Of a DNA stretch of 64,000 bases, positions 8,587-17,736 are shown one piece after another. The notes under the pieces were generated by a model. That model saw nothing but the letters and a program-made list of their open reading frames with translations, did not search any database and was not told where the DNA came from. The stretch spans positions 62,001 through 126,000 of the forward strand of contig NZ_LMEW01000009.1 in the NCBI RefSeq assembly GCF_001426525.1. The letters run 5' to 3'. Each line of letters opens with the position of its first letter. Position 1 is the stretch's first letter. The position numbers were made by a program, and so were the translations under genes. This DNA is from Massilia sp. Root133. Its GTDB lineage: Bacteria; Pseudomonadota; Gammaproteobacteria; Burkholderiales; Burkholderiaceae_D.

Positions 8587-10017
8587 TCAGATCAGCCCGC
8601 GCGCCAGCGCCTTCAACGTGGCCGCGGGGCGCGAGCCCGATTCCAGCTTCTGGAAGATATTGTCGACGTGCATGCGCACGCTCGCCGGCGTGATGCGCAT
8701 GGCGCGGGCCGCCTCGCGGCTCGTTTCGCCTTGGCTGATGTGGCGCAGCACTTCGAGTTCCCGGTCGGACAGCAGGCGGTCGCGCACGGGCGGCCGTTGT
8801 GCAGGGCCGCGGGCCGCCGCGAGGACGGCCTCGACAGCCTGGCGGTCGAAGCGTCCGGCCGCCGCCTGTGCCGTCATCAACGTGGACGCGGCCGCTTCGC
8901 CATGCGCGGGCCGCCACGGCCGTGGCGAGCACAGCGAGACGAACGCGGCGGTCGCGCCGAGCAGCCGTTCCTGCATGCCCAACGCTTCGCCGCGCGCCTT
9001 GCGGAAATAACCGCTGCCGTCGAGGCGCTCGTAGATGAAGGAAGCGAGCGTGGCCTCGTTCTGGATCGCGGGGATCTGCGTGCCCGCGCGCGCCGTCCAG
9101 AACGGCACTTTGCGCACCTGGTCCCAGTCATCCGCATCGAGCTTGCCCGGCCGCTCCCACACGACGTTCGGTACGGCCACCTTGCCGATGCCGTGCAGCA
9201 GCGCGGCCCGCACCAGCGGACTTTCTTCCAATGCCATCATGCCGGCCAGCGACGCACTGCGCCGCGCCAGCGCGGCCACCCGGCGCGAATAGCCCGTGAG
9301 CCACGGCAGTTTCAGTTCGATGACGTCGGCCACGATGGACAGCGGTACGCGCCGGTCGTGGCCCGGATAATTTGCGGCACAGGACGGTTCTTCCAGCATG
9401 CCCAGCCAGTCCTGCGCATGCGGCGACAGTCTCTGCACGAGCGTCGCCGGATATTTCACGCCGGCGCGCTCGCCGATCAGCCGCAAGGCGCCGTCCGTGC
9501 CGTGCGCGGGCGCCAGCACTTCCAGGTCGCCCGCGAGGCGCACGTAAAACACGGCGCGCGGGATGTTCGGGGCGAACAGCACCTCCTGCATGTCGCCGCG
9601 GTGGTGGCTGCCGAACAGATGGCGCAGGCTGTTTTCGACGTCCCCTGGCAACCCGAGCAGCACGGCGATATCGCCCGCCACCTCGCACTGCATCTGCGCC
9701 AGTGGCATCACGTTGGCGAACGTGAGGCCCGCGTGGCCGGACAATGTCCGGGTCACCATCGCATGGCGGCCCCTGACGTCGTCGCCCAGCAGGTGCGCGA
9801 ATCCGGCCGCCGTCGCCGTGCTGCCCGACCAGCGCAGCAGCGCCACCATTCTCGTACTCGTGCAGGCATCGGCACCGTCGCCGTTTTCTTCCGCCAGCCG
9901 TGCGGCGAGCCGCGCCGTGCGGATGGAGTGGTCCGGCGGCAGGCCCATGGACAGGTCGCCGACCATGGCCAGCACCTGCACGGCGTCTTCGACGGTAATG
10001 GTTTCATCGGATTGCAT
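8587..10017 (-). CDS. HD-GYP-like/LuxR-type transcriptional regulator (copy 2)
   Basis: A 476-residue paralogue of the protein at 5501-6940. It shares the N-terminal block (TVEDAVQVLAMVGDLSMGLP), the degenerate core (HGIGK where HD would be, IYERLDGSGYF where HHExxDGxGYP would be) and the C-terminal LuxR HTH (LSDRELEVLRHISQGETSRE, then ASVRMHVDNIFQKL). The start at 10017 is chosen because it aligns with copy 1; an ATG at 10059 would add 14 unmatched residues. Function is inferred as for copy 1: a ligand- or partner-responsive DNA-binding regulator without HD phosphohydrolase activity. It is divergent from the GNAT gene at 10087, with a 69-base gap. Confidence 0.8.
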   Translation of the reverse strand: MQSDETITVEDAVQVLAMVGDLSMGLPPDHSIRTARLAARLAEENGDGADACTSTRMVALLRWSGSTATAAGFAHLLGDDVRGRHAMVTRTLSGHAGLTFANVMPLAQMQCEVAGDIAVLLGLPGDVENSLRHLFGSHHRGDMQEVLFAPNIPRAVFYVRLAGDLEVLAPAHGTDGALRLIGERAGVKYPATLVQRLSPHAQDWLGMLEEPSCAANYPGHDRRVPLSIVADVIELKLPWLTGYSRRVAALARRSASLAGMMALEESPLVRAALLHGIGKVAVPNVVWERPGKLDADDWDQVRKVPFWTARAGTQIPAIQNEATLASFIYERLDGSGYFRKARGEALGMQERLLGATAAFVSLCSPRPWRPAHGEAAASTLMTAQAAAGRFDRQAVEAVLAAARGPAQRPPVRDRLLSDRELEVLRHISQGETSREAARAMRITPASVRMHVDNIFQKLESGSRPAATLKALARGLI

Positions 10018-10086
10018 GGCACTAATGTAACGGCCATTGCCCTGGCGTACAAGGCGCACGACAGTTCACTGTGCTAGGCTGCCCCG

Positions 10087-10605
10087 ATGAAAATCTCTAT
10101 CCGCCGCTACCGTCCGGACGACCGCAAGGCCGTGCTGGCGGCCTTTCGCTCGAATGTGCCGGCTCACTTCCCGGCATCGGAAGAATCATGGCTGCGTTCC
10201 GCGCTGGACGACCCGGACGGCCCGCTGTTCGTCGCGGTGGAGGCGGGCGAGATCGTCGGCTTCGGCGGCTACGAATTGTCCGAGTTCTACGACCTCGGCA
10301 CGCTCGTGTTCGGCCTCGTGCGGGCCGATCGCCACGGTTCGGGCATCGGCCGCGCGCTGCTGGCCTATCGCCTGCTGCACATGGCCGGACGCAAGCTGCG
10401 GCCCCGCTACGTGACGGTCGATACGCATCCGCACACGGCCGGCTTTTTCAAACGCTGCGGCTTCATCGAGATCGCCCGCTGGCCCGGCGGCTATCGTTCG
10501 GGGCGGGATCGCGTCGACCTGCGCTTCGAGCTCACGGACGAGGCCGTGGCCAGGCTGCGCGCGTGCGGGTGGCGGGAGGCGTTTGCGCGTGATGGCACTG
10601 TCTGA
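10087..10605 (+). CDS. GNAT-family N-acetyltransferase
   Basis: A 172-residue single-domain acetyltransferase. The acetyl-CoA-binding motif A reads VRADRHGSGIGRALLAYRL near residues 79-97, followed by the typical VDTHPHTAGFFKRCGF segment in which the penultimate strand and the FFKRCGF motif can be seen. The acceptor substrate is unknown. The 3' part is overlapped on the other strand by the tail of the DUF3857 gene (10186-12339), but the conserved GNAT motifs make this frame the real one. It is divergent from HD/LuxR copy 2 and has no co-directional partner. Confidence 0.85.
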   Translation: MKISIRRYRPDDRKAVLAAFRSNVPAHFPASEESWLRSALDDPDGPLFVAVEAGEIVGFGGYELSEFYDLGTLVFGLVRADRHGSGIGRALLAYRLLHMAGRKLRPRYVTVDTHPHTAGFFKRCGFIEIARWPGGYRSGRDRVDLRFELTDEAVARLRACGWREAFARDGTV

Positions 10606-12339
10606 GCGCCCGGGTTTGATCTTCGCATCCGTCGCGATGGCGACCCGGCTGCGCAGGTCGCGCCGGATGCGTTCCAGCGCCGGCTGCATGGCACGGGCAT
10701 CGATCGGCGAGCAGGTCGCGCGGCCGTGGCGGAATGTGAGGCGGCGCTTGACCAGCACGCCGTCGCTCTCGCGCATATACGTCGCGCGATAGAAGATGCC
10801 GCCAGTAATCACGCTGGTGGGCGCCGGCAGCGACGTGAGCCGCAAGCCCGGCGGCAGGCGCAGGCGGGTCTCGTCCTCCGCGTCGATGGCCGGGCAGACG
10901 AAGTCGTGGCGCCGGTCGCGTGCCTGCGTCAGGCCTGTCACGGCGGCCTCCACGACGCTCCAGGTGCGGTGGTTGGTGGCCAGCGTCCGGCCCGTGCGCA
11001 AGGCGCCAACATTGTCGGTGCCGGACAGCGTCAGCGTGTCGCTGGCGCCGCCTTGTTTCACGTCGCGCAGGTTGGTTCGTGCTGCATGCTCGCGCCCGCC
11101 TGCCGCGACATCGTGCGCCATCGCGCGCAAGGGTTCGGCCAGCGCGCCGGACATGGTCCGGTCCACGTCGAAGCCGACGTGTCCGTCGCGGCCGACATCG
11201 ACCGTGGCCACCGCGCGGACCTTCTGCGGTTGCAGCACCGGCGTCATCGCGAACGTGCCGCTCCTGAGCAACAGCACAGGCTTGCCCAGCAGCGCAGGTG
11301 GCAAATAGCCGGCCTGGACCGATGCCGCCGCCGGGTCGACGAACAGGTCCAGCGCCGGCACGTACAGGATCATGTGGTCGAGCACGGCCAGCACGGGCGC
11401 GTTCGGCAACCGGTAGGCATTGCCGCCGTTGACGAGGGCCGGCGTACTGTCGATGCCGACGGCTGCCAGCATGGCTTGCAGCTGCGTGGTGTGGTCCTTG
11501 TCGCCGCCGTGGCGGACGTCGTTCCGCACCCAGTCCGACAGGGCCAGCACGCGGGCGCGCGTGTCGGACAATTCGTCGGCCAGCCGGTGCGCCAGTGCCG
11601 CGATGGCGGGAGAGGGCAGGGCCTTGTCGGCCGCAGCGCCGCGTACGGCGGCGGCGAGCGCCGGGTAGTCGGCGAAGGTGGACACGGCCAGGCGGTGGCC
11701 GTCGTCGAGTACGTTGACGGCACCCGCCTCGCCATGCCCATCGCCCTCGTTCACGTAGCGCCACTGGTAGCGCCGCCGGCCCGGGGGACTGTCAGCCGGT
11801 ATCGGCACGAAGCCGACGGCATCTGCGTGCAGCGGCAGCGTGGACGGCATGTCGTAGATCACCGTGGTGTTCCGGTGGAATTGAAAAGGCATGACCGCCA
11901 CATCTTCGAAGTGGCCGGACAACGGCGGTATGCGGCGGCGGATGACGTAGTGCACGACCAGCTGGTCGCCCAGCGCCGCATCGGGGAACACGACCGTTCT
12001 CGTGTGCGCGTCCTGCTGATCGTGGATGGCGTCCTGCGGCACCGGAATGCGTCGTCCGCCGGGCTTTTGCGTGTAGGCGTCCACCGATACGAGGTCGTCC
12101 TGCGCCCTGTCGTAGCGGATGGCGAACCGGCCCTGATCCCGCAGGGCGCGTAACCCGGCGATGGTGCGGACGTCGTCCACGGCGAGCCGGTACGTGCCGT
12201 CCTGCTCGACGACATAGTGCCGGACATGGCGCTCGACGATGGCGGAGGAATCGATGTCCGTGCCGGCGCGCGCATGGCCGAACGGCGCCAGCAGCGTGAC
12301 GATCGTCAGAATGAACAGGGCACAATATCTACTGGTCAT
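10186..12339 (-). CDS. DUF3857/transglutaminase-fold exported protein, catalytic Cys absent
   Basis: A 717-residue protein with a signal peptide (cleavage after HARA near residue 25). An N-terminal DUF3857 beta-domain (about residues 35-220) is followed by a transglutaminase-like domain (about 240-340). The usual GDCKD catalytic motif reads GGDKD at 278-282, so Asp replaces the nucleophilic Cys, while His322 (LDHMILYVP) and Asp335 (LFVDPA) of the triad are kept. Such a protein is probably a binding or structural module, not an enzyme. The last 139 or so codons run antisense through the GNAT gene and resemble nothing of the family, so the functional C-terminus probably lies near residue 575 and the natural stop may have been lost. 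Confidence 0.75.
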   Translation of the reverse strand: MTSRYCALFILTIVTLLAPFGHARAGTDIDSSAIVERHVRHYVVEQDGTYRLAVDDVRTIAGLRALRDQGRFAIRYDRAQDDLVSVDAYTQKPGGRRIPVPQDAIHDQQDAHTRTVVFPDAALGDQLVVHYVIRRRIPPLSGHFEDVAVMPFQFHRNTTVIYDMPSTLPLHADAVGFVPIPADSPPGRRRYQWRYVNEGDGHGEAGAVNVLDDGHRLAVSTFADYPALAAAVRGAAADKALPSPAIAALAHRLADELSDTRARVLALSDWVRNDVRHGGDKDHTTQLQAMLAAVGIDSTPALVNGGNAYRLPNAPVLAVLDHMILYVPALDLFVDPAAASVQAGYLPPALLGKPVLLLRSGTFAMTPVLQPQKVRAVATVDVGRDGHVGFDVDRTMSGALAEPLRAMAHDVAAGGREHAARTNLRDVKQGGASDTLTLSGTDNVGALRTGRTLATNHRTWSVVEAAVTGLTQARDRRHDFVCPAIDAEDETRLRLPPGLRLTSLPAPTSVITGGIFYRATYMRESDGVLVKRRLTFRHGRATCSPIDARAMQPALERIRRDLRSRVAIATDAKIKPGRSDSAITRKRLPPPARAQPGHGLVRELEAQVDAIPPRTIAAGPAGDLDEAAAFEKAGRVRMRIDRHVAGPQLASGHVQQAIGQQRAADARTVAIGPHEAEHERAEVVELGQFVAAEADDLARLHRDEQRAVRVVQRGTQP

Positions 12340-12446
12340 GCGGGCTCCCCATGCTCACGTCGGAAGGGCGACCGGATCATGTTACGGAGGGCGACCGGTT
12401 GACCCTTGAGCCTACGCAATCGTGCTCTTCCTGCGATAATTCCGCG

Positions 12447-13544
12447 ATGAGCGCACTGACTTTCCACGCGGGCCCGCTGGCTCTGGCCCGGATCCGCACG
12501 CACGGCTTGCGCGCGGCAGACATCGCCGTCGTGCCGGCCGCGGCGGGCGGACCAAAGGGGCTCGTGTTCCGCGCCCTCGACCAGTGGATGTTCGGCGAGT
12601 GGTTCCCGCGCGCGCCGCGCGAGCGCGTGCTGATCGGCTCGTCCATCGGCGCCTGGCGCATGGCCGCGGCCTGCCAGCGCGATCCGGTGCAAGCGTTCGC
12701 GCGCCTGGGCGAGCTCTACAGTGGCCAGCGCTATACGAGCACGAAGCCGTCGCAGGAACAGATCGACGCCGTCGTGCAGGGCCTGCTGAACGAATTCGTG
12801 CGCGGCCACGAGGACGACATCGTCAATCACCCGCACCACCGCCTGCACGTGCTGACGGTGCGCGGCAAGCGCGCCCTCGCGGCGCCCGGCCACCGTCACG
12901 CCGAGATGCGCGGATTCGCCGCGGCCGCGCTGCACAACCTCTTTTCGCGCGACAAGCTGGCGCACCTGATGGACCGCGTGGTGCTTGGCGACCGCCGTGC
13001 GAACACGCCCTGGCTGCGCGACCGCTTCGACAACTTCGCCACGCATTTCGCCGCGCTGACGCCCGAGAACCTTGCCGCCGGCCTGCTGGCTTCGGGCACT
13101 CTGCCGATGCTGATGAAGCCGGTACGCGACATCGCCGGCGCGCCGCCCGGCCACTACTGGGACGGCGGCATCATCGACTACAACCTCGCGCTGCCGTACG
13201 CCCGGGTGGCGGAGCAGGCGCCCGGCGACATCGTGCTGTATCCCCATTTCTCCGAGCACATCGTGCCGGGCTGGCTGGACAAGGCGCTGCCATGGCGCCG
13301 CGCCGCCCGCGGACCGAACCGCGGCTGGCTGGACAACGTTCTGATCGTGGCGCCGAGCCATGCGTTTCTTGCCAAGATGCCGCGCGGAAAAATCATCGAC
13401 CGCAGCGATTTCAAGTTTTATGGGCTGGATCACGATGCCCGCGTCCGTGCCTGGAGTCGGGCGATGGACGAGGGCGAGCGGCTGCGGGATGCCTTCACGG
13501 CATTCGTGAACAAGCCGGATATTGCACGGATTCGTCCGCTTTAA
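12447..13544 (+). CDS. Patatin-like phospholipase
   Basis: A 365-residue protein with the patatin Ser/Asp dyad: a glycine-rich oxyanion loop (AAAGGPKGL, residues 31-39), the nucleophile elbow GSSIG with Ser66, and the catalytic Asp in YWDGGIIDYN near residue 239. It should cleave acyl esters of lipids; no signal peptide is seen, so it is probably cytoplasmic or peripheral. The ATG at 12447 starts the recognisable domain, whereas the in-frame ATG at 12351 would add 32 residues of low-quality sequence. It is divergent from the DUF3857 gene and followed by ychF after 87 bases. Confidence 0.85.
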   Translation: MSALTFHAGPLALARIRTHGLRAADIAVVPAAAGGPKGLVFRALDQWMFGEWFPRAPRERVLIGSSIGAWRMAAACQRDPVQAFARLGELYSGQRYTSTKPSQEQIDAVVQGLLNEFVRGHEDDIVNHPHHRLHVLTVRGKRALAAPGHRHAEMRGFAAAALHNLFSRDKLAHLMDRVVLGDRRANTPWLRDRFDNFATHFAALTPENLAAGLLASGTLPMLMKPVRDIAGAPPGHYWDGGIIDYNLALPYARVAEQAPGDIVLYPHFSEHIVPGWLDKALPWRRAARGPNRGWLDNVLIVAPSHAFLAKMPRGKIIDRSDFKFYGLDHDARVRAWSRAMDEGERLRDAFTAFVNKPDIARIRPL

Positions 13545-13631
13545 ACGACGATAACCGGCTTGTTTACGGCCTTTGCAGGCAAGCGGAGGTACAATACGGG
13601 GTTTCGTAAATTCGACCCCTGAAAGCTTCCC

Positions 13632-14723
13632 ATGAGTCTCAAATGCGGCATCGTCGGCCTGCCCAACGTCGGCAAGTCTACCCTGTTCAACGCCCTGACC
13701 AAGGCCGGCATCCCGGCTGAAAACTATCCGTTCTGCACCATCGAGCCGAACGTCGGCGTCGTCGAGGTGCCGGATCCGCGCATCGACCAGCTGTCGGCCA
13801 TCGTCAAGCCGGAGCGCGTCGTCAAGGCCATCGTCGAATTCGTCGACATCGCGGGCCTCGTGGCCGGCGCGTCGAAGGGCGAGGGCCTGGGCAACCAGTT
13901 CCTGTCGCACATCCGCGAGACGGACGCCATCGTCAACGTCGTGCGCTGCTTCGAAGACCCGAACGTCATCCACGTGGCCGGCAAGGTCAGCCCGATCGAC
14001 GATATCGAAGTCATCCAGACCGAGCTGGCGCTGGCCGACATGGGTACCGCCGAGAAAGCCCTGCACCGCGAGCAGAAGAAGGCGCGCGCCGGCGACAAGG
14101 ACGCGATCAAGCTCGTCGCGATCCTGGAAAAGCTGCTGCCGCACCTGAACGAAGGCCAGCCCGCGCGCACGCTGGGCCTGGACGCCGACCAGCTGGAACT
14201 GATCAAGCCGCTGTGCCTGATCACGGCGAAACCGGCCATGTTCGTCGCCAACGTGTCGGAAAGCGGTTTCAAGGATAATCCGCTGCTGGACCTGCTGACG
14301 GATTTCGCCAACAAGCAGAACGCGCCGATCGTCGCCATCTCCGCCGCTATCGAATCGGAAATCGCCAACCTGGACGACGCCGACAAGCTGGAATTCCTGG
14401 CCGACCTCGGCATGGAAGAGCCGGGCCTCGACCGCCTGATCCGCGCCGCTTTTAAACTGTTGGGCCTGCAGACCTATTTCACGGCCGGCGTGAAGGAAGT
14501 GCGCGCCTGGACCGTCCCGATAGGCGCCACCGCCCCGCAGGCGGCCGGCGTGATCCACACGGACTTCGAGCGCGGCTTCATCCGCGCCCAGACCATTTCT
14601 TTCGACGACTACATCACCTACAAGGGTGAGGCGGGTGCCAAGGAAGCGGGCAAGATGCGTGCGGAAGGCAAGGAATACATCGTCAAGGATGGGGATGTGT
14701 TGAACTTCCTGTTCAACGTCTGA
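13632..14723 (+). CDS. ychF: Redox-responsive ribosome-binding ATPase YchF
   Basis: A 363-residue Obg-family P-loop protein with nearly invariant sequence. G1 is [15 protein letters not shown] at residues 9-23, the switch region is [13 protein letters not shown]3 is [20 protein letters not shown], and the C-terminal TGS-like domain ends in DVLNFLFNV. YchF hydrolyses ATP in preference to GTP, binds ribosomes and is tied to oxidative-stress responses. In many beta-proteobacteria it follows pth-rplY; here it is about 5 kb away, separated by the regulator, acetyltransferase and patatin genes. A strong terminator follows. Confidence 0.96.
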   Translation: MSLKCGIVGLPNVGKSTLFNALTKAGIPAENYPFCTIEPNVGVVEVPDPRIDQLSAIVKPERVVKAIVEFVDIAGLVAGASKGEGLGNQFLSHIRETDAIVNVVRCFEDPNVIHVAGKVSPIDDIEVIQTELALADMGTAEKALHREQKKARAGDKDAIKLVAILEKLLPHLNEGQPARTLGLDADQLELIKPLCLITAKPAMFVANVSESGFKDNPLLDLLTDFANKQNAPIVAISAAIESEIANLDDADKLEFLADLGMEEPGLDRLIRAAFKLLGLQTYFTAGVKEVRAWTVPIGATAPQAAGVIHTDFERGFIRAQTISFDDYITYKGEAGAKEAGKMRAEGKEYIVKDGDVLNFLFNV

Positions 14724-14742
14724 CCAGCATCGCAGGCGACTA

Positions 14743-14777
14743 AGCCCCGGACACCGCAAGGTGCCGGGGCTTTTTTC
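14743..14777 (+). terminator. Terminator after ychF
   Basis: GCCCCGG-A-CACC pairs with GGTG-CCGGGGC around a GCAA tetraloop, and a T-run (TTTTTT) follows. This is a textbook intrinsic terminator 20 bases past the ychF stop codon. Confidence 0.9.
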
Positions 14778-15066
14778 TGCTCGTCACTTTGCCCCCAAGC
14801 AAGGGGTGACGACATACTTGACACGGTTGTTGCTGATCCGATGGCCATATGTCTGTATCGAAAATCAGATTTTTCGCCGGAAATCAACGCTGATCGGGTA
14901 ACTATGCTGCAGGCATATGCATGATTTGTGGAAACTACCCCCAGCGGTGGGGTGCCGTCCCCGCTGACAGCAACCTTGGATTTGTCACGCAAGTCCTTGA
15001 TTCTTCGTGCATTGCCGGTCTGGCACACCAATTGCTGAGTATGGGTTTTTCAACAAGGAGAAACTC
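14778..15066 (+). other. Long leader of the PEP-CTERM gene
   Basis: About 290 bases with no convincing gene. The stretch is more AT-rich than its surroundings (for example TTTTTCGCCGGAAATC and GGCATATGCATGATTTG) and contains TTGACA at 14818, without a matching -10 at the usual distance. A small hairpin ACCCC-CAGCG-GTGGGGT lies near 14937. It probably holds the promoter of the downstream PEP-CTERM gene; no specific site can be assigned. Confidence 0.4.
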
Positions 15067-15717
15067 ATGCAAAAGCTGCTCGCGACCCTGATGTGCGCCG
15101 CCGGATTCATACTGGCGGGGGCCGCCCACGCCACCGTCATCAATGGCACGATCCACAAGATCGACGGCGACAAGGATGGCCAGGTGGACGATGTCCGCAT
15201 CTCGCAGTTCACGTTCACCGTCACCGCCGGGGCGACGGTGTTCTTCGATTCGCTGGCTTACGAGGCGACCAACGTCGACCTGAACGGCGACGGCGTCATC
15301 ACCGGCTTCGACGTCAACATGTGGCTGTTCAAGGGCACGACCCTGCTGCGCGACGAGGACGATTCGTCCCTCACCTTCGGCGACGGTTCCGTCCACCGCT
15401 ACGACACGGCCTTCAGCCACACCTTCAGCCAGGCCGGCACGTACACGATGGCGATCGGCGAACATGGCCGCACCGGCTTCGACGCACTGCGCGGTTATTC
15501 CACCAACACGTATTTCAATCCGCGTGCCGGCAACCTGGACTGGGCCGCCTGGCGCGTCACGATGACGGCGACCAACGGCACCATCGGCAACGTTGCGAGC
15601 CTGAACGGCGACCCAGTCGCGGCCGTGCCGGAACCGGCCGCGCTGGGCCTGCTCGGCGCGGGCCTGCTCGGCGTCGCGGCCGCACGCCGGCGCCGGCCCG
15701 CCATGACATCCATGTGA
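15067..15717 (+). CDS. PEP-CTERM sorting-signal protein
   Basis: A 216-residue secreted protein with an N-terminal signal peptide (cleavage after AHA near residue 20) and a C-terminal PEP-CTERM tripartite signal: Pro-Glu-Pro at residues 188-190, a hydrophobic stretch (ALGLLGAGLLGVAAA) and an Arg-rich end. Such proteins are cut and sorted by an exosortase and are typical of exopolysaccharide producers. The middle is a beta-rich domain with Asp-rich turns (KIDGDKDGQVDD and DLNGDGVITG) that suggest calcium binding. It resembles DVUA0089-type PEP-CTERM proteins, a modest-confidence match. The start follows CAAGGAGAAACTC. No exosortase gene lies in this window. Confidence 0.88.
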   Translation: MQKLLATLMCAAGFILAGAAHATVINGTIHKIDGDKDGQVDDVRISQFTFTVTAGATVFFDSLAYEATNVDLNGDGVITGFDVNMWLFKGTTLLRDEDDSSLTFGDGSVHRYDTAFSHTFSQAGTYTMAIGEHGRTGFDALRGYSTNTYFNPRAGNLDWAAWRVTMTATNGTIGNVASLNGDPVAAVPEPAALGLLGAGLLGVAAARRRRPAMTSM

Positions 15718-15720
15718 GCG

Positions 15721-17679
15721 CTATTTGCTCAAACGCAGCTGCAGACTCGTTGCAGTGTAGGTCGGGGTCGCGGTGAAACCGTCGACGGCGACGGTCTCGA
15801 ATTTCCCTTTGAGGCTCGTTGCGGCAATCACCGTCAGCGTGTCGCCAACGGCCGGCTTGTAGCCGTCCAGGAACTTGATCCGCAGCGTGCCGCCGGCGAT
15901 TGTCGCCGTGCCGCTGACGTCGACTCTTCCCTGCTGGCTGGCACCCAGGCGCAGTTCGAGGGTTGCACCGGCGAGCTGCGTGTAGTTGCCGCCCACGACC
16001 AGCGCAGCCGGCGCGTTGCTGACCACGGTAGCGCCGCCGGCGACATGGACGTCGCCGTTGCCGAACGCCCTGGCCGACAGCGCCTCGAGCGTTCCCGCTT
16101 CGACCTGGGCGCCGCCGGTCCAGCTGTTCTGGCCGCCCAGCTGCAGCGCGCCGGTGCCTTGCTTGACCAGCTTGCCGCTGCCGGCAATGTCGTTGCGCCA
16201 GCGGTCGGCTGCGTTGAAGCCGCCATTGCTCGCATCCATGTTCACGATCACGTTACCGGTGAAGACGGCATAGCCTTCGGCCGCGGCGAACAGGTTCAGG
16301 CGGCCCCAACCTTCAGGATCGTCCAGGACCGGGTAACCGGAGGAAATCGCCGTGGTTTTCAGCACGACGCGGCGCTGCGCGTCGGTGAGGTAAGGCAGCC
16401 GTGTCTCGAGCAGCACTTCGGCGCCCTTCGGCACCACGGCCGGGAGGTTCGTGGCCCCGGTCTGCGGCAGGTTGTAGGTCATGCGCCGGATGTAGTCGGC
16501 GCGACTGGTGGTGTAGTCGGCGAAACGGTCGTTGGCGGCGGTGCCGGATACGGCGTAGGCCGCAAAGGTCGCCGGCGTGGTCCCGGTCAGCTTCATGAGG
16601 GTCGCATGGGCCTGGGTCACGGCAGCGGAGCGGACGGTGGCACCGGCGGCGATCAGGTTGGCGGCAGCCACGGCCTGTGCCTGGACCCGGCCACTGATGA
16701 CGTCCAGCGGCGAATGCATGCCGGCGAGGATGCGGCTTTCGCCCAGTTCCAGGGCGCGGCCGACCAGCTCCTGGTAGCGCTCCGGCAGCACGTAAGCCAT
16801 GCCGACGGCATTGCGGGTCGCTTCGGCCGCGTGGCCGCTGGTGAAACCGCCGTCGGTGCTCGGGGTCGTACTCTTGGCCGGCTCCAGTTGCGGCACCACC
16901 TTCACCGCGCTGCTCCAGCGGTAGGGACGCGCATATTTGTAGAAACGCTTGGCGGGCTCGGTCGAACCATTGTTCCCCATCGAGTTGATCAGGTCGACGA
17001 CCTTGCCGAAGTCGGCATTGGCATCGCCGCCGACGCCGTTGTTGTTGCCGCCATCATCGTATTTGACGGTGGTGGCATCCAGTGGCATGTCCGTGATCGT
17101 GGTGGTCTGGCGCGTGGCCGTGCGCCAGGCAGTGGTCAGCGGACCCATGCCTTCGGTCACGCTGTAGCCTTTGTTGCGGCGATCGTCCAGGTAGGCCTGC
17201 AGCGTCTGCCCGGCAGTGCGGTTGGCGGTGGCTTTGACCACGTAGTCGATATTCGCGTTGTGAACGGCCGCGTTGACGATGGTGCCGCCATTCGTGCCGT
17301 CGTTGGGCAGGCCGGTCCAGGTCGAGCCGACCACCGCGGGGAAGCCATCGACGGCGGGCGCGGTGACGCCGGCGTCGACGATCTCGGTCAAGGGTTTCCA
17401 GATGTCGAGCATGCCGCCGAGTACGCGTACACCGGCGTTGGTCGCCAGGGTTGCATAGCGGGCGTCGCCACGCTGGTTGGTGGCGGCCGTATCGACGAAG
17501 GCCGGCGCCGACGGTACCGGCGCCGTGTCGGGCGCGCCCTGGTCGGCGGGCGCGGCCGGAATGGCGAGTACGGTGTCGGCATTGTCGATGCGATCGGAAC
17601 CGCCGCAAGCTGTCAGCGCGAGCAGGGTGCCGGCAGCGATGGCGAGAGGAAGACGGCTCAGCGGATTGGGGTGGTGCAT
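15721..17679 (-). CDS. PAP2-type phosphatase lipoprotein with autotransporter-like beta repeat
   Basis: A 652-residue exported protein with a lipobox LTAC (Cys25). The central domain has the three motifs of vanadium-haloperoxidase/class A acid phosphatases: a Lys/Arg-Pro motif (KRFYKYARP near 243), TSGHAAEATR with its catalytic His near 280, and ESRILAGMHSPLDVISGR with His near 320. A phosphate-releasing enzyme is likely. From about residue 500 the sequence changes to Gly/Thr-rich autotransporter-associated beta-strand repeats (LVKQGTGALQLGGQNSWTGG), but no outer-membrane barrel follows. It ends 4 bases from the PEP-CTERM gene, in convergent orientation. It is divergent from the PhoX gene, and the spacer has a Pho-box-like repeat. 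Confidence 0.85.
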   Translation of the reverse strand: MHHPNPLSRLPLAIAAGTLLALTACGGSDRIDNADTVLAIPAAPADQGAPDTAPVPSAPAFVDTAATNQRGDARYATLATNAGVRVLGGMLDIWKPLTEIVDAGVTAPAVDGFPAVVGSTWTGLPNDGTNGGTIVNAAVHNANIDYVVKATANRTAGQTLQAYLDDRRNKGYSVTEGMGPLTTAWRTATRQTTTITDMPLDATTVKYDDGGNNNGVGGDANADFGKVVDLINSMGNNGSTEPAKRFYKYARPYRWSSAVKVVPQLEPAKSTTPSTDGGFTSGHAAEATRNAVGMAYVLPERYQELVGRALELGESRILAGMHSPLDVISGRVQAQAVAAANLIAAGATVRSAAVTQAHATLMKLTGTTPATFAAYAVSGTAANDRFADYTTSRADYIRRMTYNLPQTGATNLPAVVPKGAEVLLETRLPYLTDAQRRVVLKTTAISSGYPVLDDPEGWGRLNLFAAAEGYAVFTGNVIVNMDASNGGFNAADRWRNDIAGSGKLVKQGTGALQLGGQNSWTGGAQVEAGTLEALSARAFGNGDVHVAGGATVVSNAPAALVVGGNYTQLAGATLELRLGASQQGRVDVSGTATIAGGTLRIKFLDGYKPAVGDTLTVIAATSLKGKFETVAVDGFTATPTYTATSLQLRLSK

Positions 17680-17736
17680 GCGAAACCCTTCAATGTGTTG
17701 TCAAGGCGGAAAAATCGATCGCATGGTATGAGCGGC

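Noticed and set aside
5582..10077. Plus-strand frames of 507 and 469 residues opposite the two HD/LuxR genes
   Set aside because: They are antisense shadows; the minus-strand frames carry recognisable HTH motifs.
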